Positions 1-5,724 are shown, numbered from the stretch's first letter. The stretch is 5,990 nt of DNA from an uncultured SAR116 cluster alpha proteobacterium (GCA_902520575.1 CABYOG010000053.1:1-5990), one strand, 5' to 3'. A program made the numbers and translations. Notes: generated by a model from the letters alone, not told the origin.

Positions 1-477
1 TTTGACAAAAACTTTACGAACCGCCTTTGACAACCCCTCATCCATTGTAAAACGACTTCGATGCCAGTCTGCACTGGCCCCAATATGTTTTTGCTGATGC
101 AGAATTGTGCCGCCAGATTCAGCCTTCCAATCCCAGATTTTCTGAATGAAGGCTTCCCGGCCTAGATCACGTCGGCTGACATTCTGGGCAGCCAGTTGAC
201 GTTCCACAACCATTTGTGTGGCAATGCCAGCATGATCCATTCCTGGTTGCCAGAGTGCATCCCGTCCCTGCATCCGGTTATAACGAATAAGCACATCCTG
301 CAACGTAAAAGTTAACGCATGCCCCATATGGAGTGAGCCGGTAACGTTCGGCGGTGGCATCATTATGGTGAAAGGTATAGAGCCAGACGAGGGGTTACAA
401 GCGAACAGCCCATCAGCCTCGCTTTTTTCATACCATTTTCGTTCTATCGTTTCTGGGGAATAAGTTTTTTCAAGCAT
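1..477 (-). CDS. valS: Valyl-tRNA synthetase, N-terminal part (gene runs off the window)
   Basis: Class I aminoacyl-tRNA synthetase that charges tRNA-Val with valine in the cytoplasm. The first 159 codons are visible. The start is the ATG at 477-475, giving [18 protein letters not shown], a typical ValS N-terminus. The nucleotide-binding signature [15 protein letters not shown] lies at residues 41-55, with the HIGH-box variant HMGH at 50-53. The editing/catalytic core continues with [10 protein letters not shown] and [11 protein letters not shown], both typical of ValS. Bacterial ValS is usually around 900 residues, so over four fifths of the gene lies left of position 1. The leader immediately upstream shows no recognisable Shine-Dalgarno sequence, and no other in-frame Met precedes the signature, so this start is the only sensible one. 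The gene follows popZ by 41 bases and is probably co-transcribed with it. Identity is near certain. Confidence 0.97.
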   Translation of the reverse strand, partial: MLEKTYSPETIERKWYEKSEADGLFACNPSSGSIPFTIMMPPPNVTGSLHMGHALTFTLQDVLIRYNRMQGRDALWQPGMDHAGIATQMVVERQLAAQNVSRRDLGREAFIQKIWDWKAESGGTILHQQKHIGASADWHRSRFTMDEGLSKAVRKVFVK

Positions 478-491
478 GACTTTTTGGCACG

Positions 492-519
492 ACAACAAAA
501 ATCGGGATGAGCCCGTTGT
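492..519 (-). terminator. Weak terminator- or attenuator-like hairpin between popZ and valS
   Basis: Read on the minus strand, the popZ-valS gap contains CGGG-CTCAT-CCCG (515-503) followed directly by ATTTTTG, which resembles a small intrinsic terminator. The flanks ACAAC (519-515) and GTTGT (496-492) can also pair, giving a longer stem in which the T-run is bulged out. The core stem is only four base pairs, so strong termination is doubtful. It could reduce read-through into valS or be an RNA-processing site. It overlaps the popZ stop codon and ends about 15 bases before the valS start. Confidence 0.25.
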
Positions 520-1298
520 TAGCGCACAGAACGAGCCGTTACTGCATCTCTAGCTTCAGTCGACACCGAACGCAAGGCTTCTTCGACGATATTCTCCAGA
601 TTTTCTGCAATCCAACCAGAAATTTGTCTTTTGATTTCTGCCAGTATATAATTAGTAATTTCAGCTTGCATCTCATCTGTGATTACAGCCGATAAAAGCT
701 TATCATCTATTGGGTCTTTCTGTCTGGCGCGCTGCTGAGATTCTTCTTGTTTTCTCTCCCCTGAATGTAAGGAGATTTTGGTGAAGGGCGTCGACTGCTG
801 ATTAGATGAGGCTGCAGGTGAGTTTAAATAAGGCGATAGCAGACCATCAATATCAGCCTCTAAATTTGTTAACTCATTGGGATCACTCGTATCTGACTGG
901 CCTATAGAAGATAATTTCGGCTCATGTGAGGTGCCGGACGTTTTTGCTTGATGGTCCATATCCTTCATGAGGATGGACAACATCCGATCAAACTCAGAGT
1001 CTGAAGGAGTGGATTTAAACCCTGGCGACAACCGAGTTTTCATTTTTTGATGAGAAGCCATATCCCGGGGGTCTGCTTTGCGCTCCTGTTGAGATATACC
1101 TTTGCGGTAAACGTCGTCAAGCAACACCACATCTGCTTTGCGCGGTGCCATCTCAGCAACAGGAGAAGCAAGCAAACTGTTTTGTTCAGGAGCATTATCC
1201 TGATGCCTATGCATTTCATGCAAATGGTCAGCTTGTTCTTTAAGTGCCTCTATCGATGCTAAAATTTCACCAATATCTCTTAAATGTCCCACGCTCAT
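519..1298 (-). CDS. popZ: PopZ-like polar organizing protein (DUF2497 family)
   Basis: PopZ proteins self-assemble into a matrix at the cell pole that anchors the ParB/parS centromere and recruits cell-cycle regulators. The evidence is the family's two conserved ends. An N-terminal helix, [15 protein letters not shown] (residues 9-23), matches the EEILASI partner-binding helix of Caulobacter PopZ. A C-terminal helical region (about 207-246, [33 protein letters not shown]) matches the oligomerisation domain with its WL/I-x-ENLxxIVE core. DVVLLDDVY (56-64) may be the short central DUF2497 motif. The linker between is disordered-looking and rich in S, Q, K and D. At 259 residues the protein is longer than the 177 of Caulobacter PopZ. 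The start ATG at 1298 has a modest AGGG (1310-1307) seven bases upstream. Position between tolC and valS supports the call. Function in this organism is inferred from homology. Confidence 0.87.
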   Translation of the reverse strand: MSVGHLRDIGEILASIEALKEQADHLHEMHRHQDNAPEQNSLLASPVAEMAPRKADVVLLDDVYRKGISQQERKADPRDMASHQKMKTRLSPGFKSTPSDSEFDRMLSILMKDMDHQAKTSGTSHEPKLSSIGQSDTSDPNELTNLEADIDGLLSPYLNSPAASSNQQSTPFTKISLHSGERKQEESQQRARQKDPIDDKLLSAVITDEMQAEITNYILAEIKRQISGWIAENLENIVEEALRSVSTEARDAVTARSVR

Positions 1299-1358
1299 GA
1301 TGTGACCCTGTTAACTTCCGGCTCCTATCTGCAAGATAATAGCAACCATCTTCAATTA

Positions 1359-2741
1359 TCATTCCACCATTAATGGTATGATATAAGGGTAACGACTAGG
1401 AGGGTCAGAAATTGAGTCTAGTGCAGGTGGAGTGATTTCTAGGTCAAATTGGGAAACAGATAATTGACCTGTTGAGCGCATCAGATTGTAACTATTCAAA
1501 ATTAAGTCCTGCTGGGCTTGAACAAATCGCAACTCAGCATTAGATAAATCATGTTCTGCATCAAGCAAATCTAAGAGGGTTTTTAACCCAAACTCAACTT
1601 CACTTTCAGTACCTTCAGCTACAAGTTTAGCAGCTCTTAACTCAGACTCAACAGCTTGAGTTTGAGCCACTGACGCTTCATATTCTCGGAAAGCACGTCT
1701 CGCCTCTAGTTCAACGACACGGCGTCTTTCAGATGCATCAAGTTGTGCCTTTAAATGGCTGGCCTGCCTGCTTCTAGAGGAAGTTCGCGTTGACTCCGTC
1801 ACAAGAAAGGGTGTGGAAAATTCAAGTTTGGTGGTGATCTCATCTTTATCAGATGACCGCCCTTCTTTTTCCGTTCGCGATGCTGACAAGCTAAAATTTA
1901 CTTTTGGTGAAACAGATTGTTTCAGCAATTTAAATTGAAGTCCTGAACTTTTTGCTGCTAAATCAGAAATTATAACGGAAGGATGCGACTTACCAGCCTT
2001 CATTTCGGCAACAGCCGTATTCTCTGGCAAGCCCTGAGGTAGTGAAAAACTCAATGGTTTTACAGTATCAAAGCCAGTTAACGATGCATAGGCTTCGACT
2101 GCAGTTTGCAATCCTGACTTTGCAAGAATTTTATCCGATTGAGCACGTGCAAGCCTTGCCTCAGCCTCAGCCAATCGGGTTGGGGTTGACGTTCCGGCAA
2201 CCAACCTGATTTTTTCAGCCTCAGTATGTGCAAAAAGTCGACGTTCATTTGCATCCCTTATGTCAAATGCCTTTTGAGCTGACAATACATCCAAATGTGC
2301 TGAAATCACATCAAATATGACATTTTGTTCTGCGAGTAAATATTCATTCCGCGCCTTTTCAAGATCAAACTCTGCAACCTCAAACTTTGTTTTGGACTCA
2401 CCCGAATCGTAAATACGCTTGCTTAAGGAGAAAGTGGCAGTAAGTCCTGTACTGCTGACAAATCCTCCGGTAGTTGATTTAGAGTCCGACTGAGCATTTG
2501 AACCGCTAAGAGCAAAATTTCCATTTAATTCATTAGCCGCCTTAGCCGCAGCAACTGCCTGTCTGGCAACAACGAAGGCCTGTTGGGATGCAGCAATAGA
2601 ATTTGACACTTTGAGCCCAGCGGCTAAGCTTTGCTCTATGGTCACCGATTTTAGCGCATCGGCATAAGATGGCTGAACAAACAACAAAATGCTGGAAAGA
2701 CCAAAAAAAAGGCAATTTATGAGTCTCATCATGAACATCAT
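1359..2741 (-). CDS. tolC: TolC-family outer-membrane efflux/secretion channel
   Basis: Outer-membrane channel of tripartite efflux pumps or type I secretion systems. It forms a trimeric beta-barrel with a long periplasmic alpha-helical tunnel and docks with a membrane-fusion protein and an inner-membrane pump. A signal peptide is visible: MMRL, a hydrophobic core (residues 7-22), then PSYA with probable cleavage after A27. The internal duplication of OEP domains shows as two related segments: residues 177-223 (KIRLVAGTSTPTRLAEAEAR ... SLTG) and 381-425 (EVEFGLKTLLDLLDAEHDLS ... RSTG), where G-L-x-T-x-L-D-x-L-D-A-E is the classic OEP motif. At 460 residues it is close to E. coli TolC (493). 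The start ATG at 2741 sits seven bases after AAGGAAG; the Met codons at residues 4-5 are less well placed. No pump or adaptor gene is present, so the substrate is unknown. Its place between pcm and popZ is typical of Alphaproteobacteria. Confidence 0.93.
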   Translation of the reverse strand: MMFMMRLINCLFFGLSSILLFVQPSYADALKSVTIEQSLAAGLKVSNSIAASQQAFVVARQAVAAAKAANELNGNFALSGSNAQSDSKSTTGGFVSSTGLTATFSLSKRIYDSGESKTKFEVAEFDLEKARNEYLLAEQNVIFDVISAHLDVLSAQKAFDIRDANERRLFAHTEAEKIRLVAGTSTPTRLAEAEARLARAQSDKILAKSGLQTAVEAYASLTGFDTVKPLSFSLPQGLPENTAVAEMKAGKSHPSVIISDLAAKSSGLQFKLLKQSVSPKVNFSLSASRTEKEGRSSDKDEITTKLEFSTPFLVTESTRTSSRSRQASHLKAQLDASERRRVVELEARRAFREYEASVAQTQAVESELRAAKLVAEGTESEVEFGLKTLLDLLDAEHDLSNAELRFVQAQQDLILNSYNLMRSTGQLSVSQFDLEITPPALDSISDPPSRYPYIIPLMVE

Positions 2742-2748
2742 TTGATTT

Positions 2749-2755
2749 CTTCCTT
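2749..2755 (-). promoter_or_regulatory. Ribosome binding site of tolC
   Basis: AAGGAAG on the minus strand, seven bases before the ATG at 2741. This spacing favours the first of four nearby Met codons as the start; the ATG at 2729 would be 19 bases away. Confidence 0.6.
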
Positions 2756-2825
2756 GAGATGACCAAAACGGACGAAATTGACCATTATTTAAAACGATAT
2801 CAGATTGAACCCAAAATGCACAGAG

Positions 2826-3491
2826 TCAGAATGCAAATTTGGGCTTTAATTTGAACTCGTCCAATACAGGCACCTGCGCTGTGAACAAGCTCTTTGGAGT
2901 TATATGACCATTTCGTTTATGCCACAGCGTGGCTTCCCCAACATCGAGGCCTCTTGGGCGCAAAACGCATACCAAATTCCCACCATCCGACAGCTGATCA
3001 AACAGAGCCTGAGGCACATATTCAACACCGCCTTCAATAATTATGCCCTGGTAAGGGGCTTCAGATGGATAACCATCCTGCAACCGAGACTTAACGACAG
3101 CAACGTTTCCAATATCGAGGCCAGCAACGATTTGCTGCGCCTTTTCAACCATTTGGATGCGTGTCTCGATCGCAATAACCGATGCGGCAAGGGAGGACAG
3201 AATGGCTGCACCATATCCATTACCAGCGCCAATACACATAACATTATCAGAGGGGGTAAGTTTCAATGCCTGTACCATCCTGGCCATAACCATGGCTTCG
3301 ATGATGAAACGTCCACCTGACAAGTGTAGATCCTCATCAATATAAGCCAGTTCCTGCATCTGCCGGTTCACAAACAGCTCCCGTGGGACTGTTGAAAATG
3401 CCTTAATAACCTGCTCATCAATGACCTTATTCGGTCTGATCTGGCTATCCACCATCGCCTTTCTTAGCGTTGCGAACCGCATGTCATTCAT
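2826..3491 (-). CDS. pcm: Protein-L-isoaspartate O-methyltransferase-like SAM methyltransferase
   Basis: Homologous to PIMT (Pcm), which methylates L-isoaspartyl residues in damaged proteins using S-adenosylmethionine. The N-terminal segment MRFATLRKAMVDSQIRPNKV and VPRELFVNR are typical of the alphaproteobacterial branch. The Rossmann SAM-binding motif is VMCIGAGNGYGAAIL (residues 84-98; canonical VLEIGTGSGYQ), with the acidic ribose-binding residue at E109 (VIAIET). FDQLSDGGNLVCVL (164-177) matches the post-III strand of the family. Two signature segments are changed: canonical TISQPYM is replaced by FIIEAMV (62-68), and the T-A-A-P segment by E-G-G-V (153-156), so isoaspartyl activity is uncertain. 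A TTG at 3497 could also start the frame. I chose the ATG at 3491 (221 residues) because GAGG at 3503-3500 lies eight bases upstream. It is the first gene of the minus-strand cluster, 84 bases ahead of tolC. Confidence 0.85.
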   Translation of the reverse strand: MNDMRFATLRKAMVDSQIRPNKVIDEQVIKAFSTVPRELFVNRQMQELAYIDEDLHLSGGRFIIEAMVMARMVQALKLTPSDNVMCIGAGNGYGAAILSSLAASVIAIETRIQMVEKAQQIVAGLDIGNVAVVKSRLQDGYPSEAPYQGIIIEGGVEYVPQALFDQLSDGGNLVCVLRPRGLDVGEATLWHKRNGHITPKSLFTAQVPVLDEFKLKPKFAF

Positions 3492-3499
3492 GCGCAAAA

Positions 3500-3508
3500 C
3501 CTCACCTT
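3500..3508 (-). promoter_or_regulatory. Ribosome binding site of the pcm-like gene
   Basis: AAGGTGAGG on the minus strand. Its GAGG part is eight bases from the ATG at 3491, but only two from the alternative TTG at 3497, and 17 from the ATG at 3482. This decides for 3491, although AAGG with seven-base spacing could serve the TTG. Confidence 0.6.
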
Positions 3509-3554
3509 ACATAAGTTTTCTGATTAGTTGTCTTCATTGACCAGACTAGATGGG

Positions 3555-3583
3555 TTTATATAGATTCTTAAGTAAATTTTCAA
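3555..3583 (-). promoter_or_regulatory. Sigma70-type promoter for the pcm-tolC-popZ-valS cluster
   Basis: On the minus strand TTGAAA (3583-3578) and TATAAA (3560-3555) are separated by exactly 17 bases. Each matches five of six consensus positions. Transcription would begin near 3548, leaving a leader of about 56 bases before the pcm ATG. The spacer contains one GANTC site (GAATC, 3567-3563). A near-match to the CtrA box (TTAA-N7-TTCA, plus strand 3568-3582) overlaps the -35. This is the only strong promoter-like sequence I see for the four-gene cluster. Promoter prediction from motifs alone remains uncertain. Confidence 0.55.
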
Positions 3584-3592
3584 CGAACAATA

Positions 3593-3621
3593 TTGACGCC
3601 TGAGATAAGTTCAATTAGAGA
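3593..3621 (+). promoter_or_regulatory. Candidate promoter for tRNA-Cys and azlCD
   Basis: TTGACG (3593-3598) is followed after 17 bases by TAGAGA (3616-3621), a weak -10. Transcription would start around 3628, about 16 bases before the mature tRNA. An alternative -10, TATTTT (3624-3629), is too far from this -35. The site lies back to back with the pcm promoter, whose -35 is 10 bases away. Confidence 0.35.
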
Positions 3622-3643
3622 CCTATTTTATGGTATGCATCGT

Positions 3644-3717
3644 GGCCCGGTGGCAGAGTGGTTATGCAGCGGTTTGCAAAACCGTGGACATCGGTTCAAT
3701 TCCGGTCCGGGCCTCCA
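3644..3717 (+). tRNA. tRNA-Cys (anticodon GCA)
   Basis: A 74-base cloverleaf with encoded CCA. Acceptor stem GGCCCGG (3644-3650) pairs with CCGGGCC (3707-3713), followed by discriminator T (3714, the U73 expected of tRNA-Cys) and CCA (3715-3717). The D arm is GCA/TGC around AGAGTGGTTA-type loop bases. The anticodon stem GCGGT (3669-3673) pairs with ACCGT (3681-3685) and encloses loop TTGCAAA, with anticodon GCA at 3676-3678. The T arm is ATCGG/CCGGT around TTCAATT. All key features are intact. The azlC start codon comes 13 bases after the CCA end, so tRNA and mRNA are probably made as one transcript. Confidence 0.97.
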
Positions 3718-3730
3718 GAGCTAATGTTTT

Positions 3731-4474
3731 ATGTCTAACTCTCTCTCCGGTCAGCAAATAGCACGCCAAGGCGCAATTGACGCCCTAGCTTTGCCCGCGC
3801 TTGCCCTTGGAAGCACAATGTTAGGCTTTGGTGCGATAGCTCGTGAAGCAGGCTTTGATTTCTGGATGACGACATTCACCACCCTCTCTGTCTGGGGCAT
3901 GCCCGGTCAGATTGCTTTTGTTGGCCTATATGCCACTGGTTCATCCATGTTTTTGATGGTTGTGGCCGTAGCGCTGGCAAATATGCGAATGATGCTGATG
4001 GTAATTTCAGGGGCAGATATGCTTAAGCTGAAACAACATAATCTGACCTTTTTTCAACGTGTATTCATTATGCATTTTATGGCAATTACCAACTGGGCAC
4101 AGTTAAGCTACAAGCAATCTACATATCAGCCGAAACAGCTTCTCATCTATTATAAAGGTTTTAGCGCAGTTGTATTTGTCTGTGGCATGGCAGGCACAAT
4201 GACCGGCTATTTTTTGGATGATTTGTTACCCCCACACATCCTAAGATTGGTGATTTACATCACGCCTCTCTATATCCTGCTGCTGTTGGCAAATGCGCAA
4301 CAAAAAATCAACCGGCTGGCAGGGCTCTTTGGCGCAACTTTATCACCGTTTATTTATATATTTGCCGGTGATTGGTCTATTTTAATCGCCGGACTTATCG
4401 GCGGTACAGCAGCCCTGTTTGTCCAGCTTGCCCAAAAAGCCTTGGAGACAGACAAACAGGAGGGTGCATCATGA
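3731..4474 (+). CDS. azlC: AzlC-family branched-chain amino-acid permease (large exporter subunit)
   Basis: Inner-membrane protein that with AzlD forms a two-component exporter. Characterised relatives export branched-chain amino acids (E. coli YgaZH for valine) or confer 4-azaleucine resistance (Bacillus AzlCD). The 247 residues show the AzlC layout: an N-terminal amphipathic segment, LPALALGSTMLGFGAIAREAG (21-41), then SVWGMPGQIAFVG (53-65) in place of the usual S-x-x-x-x-A-G-x-x-Q, then the conserved loop LANMRMMLM (82-90, matching NLRhxLM). Hydrophobic segments follow at about 143-160, 170-188 and 200-235. The only plausible start is the ATG at 3731. Its ribosome binding site is weak, at best AGAG (3717-3720) overlapping the tRNA end. 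The stop TGA overlaps the azlD ATG (4471-4474), indicating translational coupling. The true substrate here is not shown by the sequence. Confidence 0.9.
   Translation: MSNSLSGQQIARQGAIDALALPALALGSTMLGFGAIAREAGFDFWMTTFTTLSVWGMPGQIAFVGLYATGSSMFLMVVAVALANMRMMLMVISGADMLKLKQHNLTFFQRVFIMHFMAITNWAQLSYKQSTYQPKQLLIYYKGFSAVVFVCGMAGTMTGYFLDDLLPPHILRLVIYITPLYILLLLANAQQKINRLAGLFGATLSPFIYIFAGDWSILIAGLIGGTAALFVQLAQKALETDKQEGAS
4458..4464 (+). promoter_or_regulatory. Ribosome binding site of azlD
   Basis: AGGAGGG inside the last codons of azlC, six bases before the azlD ATG. It is far stronger than the site ahead of azlC and fixes the azlD start at 4471 rather than at any upstream in-frame ATG. Confidence 0.75.
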
Positions 4475-4800
4475 TCTATTCTGTTTCTGAAACCTGGTTC
4501 ATCATTGCCCTTGCAGCGCTTGCAACAGGCGGATGGCGCTTGGCAGGTTTGCTTCTAGCTAATTTGATCAGCTCTGAAAGCTGGGTAATGCAATGGGTAA
4601 ATGCAATAGCACATGCCATGGTTGCTGCTGTCTTAATCCTGATCATGGTCTATCCGACAGGGGCACTTGCAACAACAACTCTTGAAAGCAGGCTGATATG
4701 TCTGGCTTTAGGGCTCGGCTGTATGCTCATTACCCGAAATTTGTGGTTATCTCTTCTAATCAGCCTCAGCTCATTTGCTGTGTTTGTCTCACTGATATAG
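4471..4800 (+). CDS. azlD: AzlD-family small subunit of branched-chain amino-acid exporter
   Basis: Small, very hydrophobic partner of AzlC. The 109 residues form about three to four membrane segments (roughly 8-31, 45-64, 73-88 and 91-108), the usual AzlD size and shape. AALATGGWRLAGLLLAN (15-31) corresponds to the conserved first helix, where family members carry T/G-x-x-x-R near the end of the helix. R23 fits that residue. The start overlaps the azlC stop as ATGA and has a strong AGGAGGG six bases ahead. A longer in-frame version from 4372 would run through azlC coding sequence and is rejected. The gene ends 16 bases before the end of the convergent dam gene. I see no intrinsic terminator there, so transcripts from the two sides may overlap. 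Confidence 0.88.
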   Translation: MIYSVSETWFIIALAALATGGWRLAGLLLANLISSESWVMQWVNAIAHAMVAAVLILIMVYPTGALATTTLESRLICLALGLGCMLITRNLWLSLLISLSSFAVFVSLI

Positions 4801-4816
4801 AAAGCTGTTTTGAAAT

Positions 4817-5650
4817 TTATCTGTTTGTGACCAGCAGTTCTGATATCGCTGACCGTTTATGGCCTTGGGAATTGATCGCCCGTTTGGCTTTGACTTCTAT
4901 CTTCCTGAACCCGCGATAAAGCTCCCTGACAACAGGCAAAAAAGCATTTGAGGCTACAAAGACCACCCCACGCTTATCCAGTTCAGTCAAGAGTGCAGCT
5001 AAACTTTTCTGGTCAGTCATGGTGAAGCCATTTGTCATATAGCCAGTAAAGTTTGAAGTGTCATTTAAAGGAACATAAGGCGGATCAAGATAGACAAAAT
5101 CCCCCTTTCTCGCATTGCTCAGACAATCCTGAAAAGACTGATTTGAAATCTGCGTGTTAATCAGGGCCTTGGCAGATGCCCGCAGAACATCCTCATTTAC
5201 AATAGACGGATTTTTATAGCGGCCAAACGGGACATTATTTAGCCCTTTTGAATTCACACGGTACATTCCGTTAAACCCAGTTCGATTTAGATATATGAAC
5301 CGGCTGGCCCTTTGAAGCGGGCTTAACACTGACAAACCACCCTTCTGCCGGTCTAGATTGCGGATCGCAAGATAATAATTTTTGTCATGTTTGTGTGTTT
5401 TTAGCAGACTGATTAGGTCATCAGTCTGTGTTTTGACCATCTGATAACAATTAACAAGTTCAGGGTTGAGGTCATTAATCACACTTGGTATTTGCTTTTC
5501 AGTCATCTTTTCAGATAAATAAAAAAAGACGGCACCTCCGCCCACAAAAGGCTCAATATAACGTGAGAACTCATTAGGAACCAAAGGCGCAATATCAGCC
5601 AAAAGCTGGCGTTTGCCGCCAACCCATTTCAAAAAGGGTCTTACTGTCAT
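4817..5650 (-). CDS. dam: D12-class DNA adenine N6-methyltransferase (Dam/DpnM-like)
   Basis: Transfers a methyl group from SAM to adenine N6 in DNA, most likely in GATC. All family motifs are present in order in 277 residues (E. coli Dam has 278). FLKWVGGK is at 6-13; motif I YIEPFVGGGAVFFYL at 31-45; IND with the acidic SAM contact at 58-60. The target-recognition region SRFIYLNRTGFNGMYRVNSK (116-135) runs on to NVPFGRYKNP (139-148), closely resembling the NRYGYNG...NVPFGRY of GATC methylases. Catalytic motif IV DPPY is at 189-192, and the C-terminal strand SAISELLVTN at 267-276. The gene is intact. The start ATG at 5650 lacks a clear Shine-Dalgarno sequence. No restriction-endonuclease gene flanks it: azlD lies on one side and an MFS transporter on the other. 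It therefore looks like a solitary methylase, although GATC specificity is inferred. Confidence 0.92.
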   Translation of the reverse strand: MTVRPFLKWVGGKRQLLADIAPLVPNEFSRYIEPFVGGGAVFFYLSEKMTEKQIPSVINDLNPELVNCYQMVKTQTDDLISLLKTHKHDKNYYLAIRNLDRQKGGLSVLSPLQRASRFIYLNRTGFNGMYRVNSKGLNNVPFGRYKNPSIVNEDVLRASAKALINTQISNQSFQDCLSNARKGDFVYLDPPYVPLNDTSNFTGYMTNGFTMTDQKSLAALLTELDKRGVVFVASNAFLPVVRELYRGFRKIEVKAKRAINSQGHKRSAISELLVTNR

Positions 5651-5678
5651 AAGACACTGATAACCGGTCAGCTCTCAT
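5595..5678 (-). CDS. Possible upstream ORF of 27 codons overlapping the dam start
   Basis: On the minus strand an ATG at 5678 opens a 27-codon frame that ends at TGA (5597-5595) inside dam, in a different reading frame. GGAG (5692-5689) lies ten bases ahead of it, which is better than anything ahead of dam itself. The peptide has no recognisable features. It may be chance; if translated it would compete with or couple to dam initiation. Confidence 0.15.
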   Translation of the reverse strand: MRADRLSVSYDSKTLFEMGWRQTPAFG

Positions 5679-5687
5679 CAGGCAATA

Positions 5688-5704
5688 GCTCCTGCAGGAG
5701 GAGC
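5688..5704 (+). promoter_or_regulatory. Hairpin that could mask a strong Shine-Dalgarno sequence
   Basis: GCTCC (5688-5692) can pair with GGAGC (5700-5704) around a seven-base loop. Alternatively the 12-base perfect palindrome CTCCTGCAGGAG (5689-5700) folds with TGCA as loop. Both folds bury part of the AGGAGGAG at 5696-5703, the strongest ribosome-binding sequence in the dam-MFS intergenic region. The two pairings exclude each other. Existence of the palindrome is certain; a regulatory role is inferred. Confidence 0.35.
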
Positions 5705-5709
5705 CTGTG

Positions 5710-5724
5710 ATGCGCTGTCACTGA
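5710..5724 (+). CDS. Possible four-codon leader mini-ORF (M-R-C-H-stop) ahead of the MFS gene
   Basis: ATG-CGC-TGT-CAC-TGA, preceded at six bases by AGGAGGAG (5696-5703). It is in the same frame as the MFS start, 18 bases downstream of the stop. The weaker AAAGGA (5724-5729) begins at the stop codon, an arrangement suited to termination-reinitiation. TGA serves as an ordinary stop elsewhere in the window (azlC and pcm), so recoding is unlikely. It could instead mark a nonsense change in a longer original N-terminus, or be chance. Confidence 0.3.
   Translation: MRCH

Noticed and set aside
507..695. 62-codon plus-strand frame, and a similar one at 1047-1262
   Set aside because: Both are antisense to popZ and show no coding support of their own.
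1335..1360. Inverted repeat GATAAT...ATTATC in the tolC-popZ gap
   Set aside because: Six AT-rich pairs around a 14-base loop would be unstable; likely chance in this composition.
1366..1377. Palindrome ACCATTAATGGT near the tolC 3' end
   Set aside because: It lies within tolC codons, has AT-rich pairing and no following T-run, so it is not a convincing terminator.
2542..2766. 74-codon minus-strand frame overlapping the start of tolC
   Set aside because: Out-of-frame shadow of the tolC signal-peptide region; the Cys-rich translation shows no recognisable family.
2756..2825. Possible internal promoter in the pcm-tolC gap (TTGGGT-17-TAAATA, minus strand)
   Set aside because: Each hexamer matches only about half of consensus; not enough to support a feature.
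2904..3320. 138-codon open frame on the plus strand
   Set aside because: Lies entirely antisense to the well-supported pcm-like gene, has no family resemblance or ribosome binding site, and is a mirror of its codon usage.
4372..4800. Longer in-frame version of azlD starting inside azlC
   Set aside because: The extra N-terminal residues come from azlC coding sequence read in another frame and are not AzlD-like; the ATG at 4471 has AGGAGGG at six bases.
4801..4816. Search for a terminator between convergent azlD and dam
   Set aside because: The 16-base gap contains no inverted repeat, and the adjoining gene ends show only four-base stems.
4698..4919. 73-codon plus-strand frame spanning the azlD/dam junction
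   Set aside because: It overlaps the ends of two convergent, well-supported genes out of frame and has no ribosome binding site.
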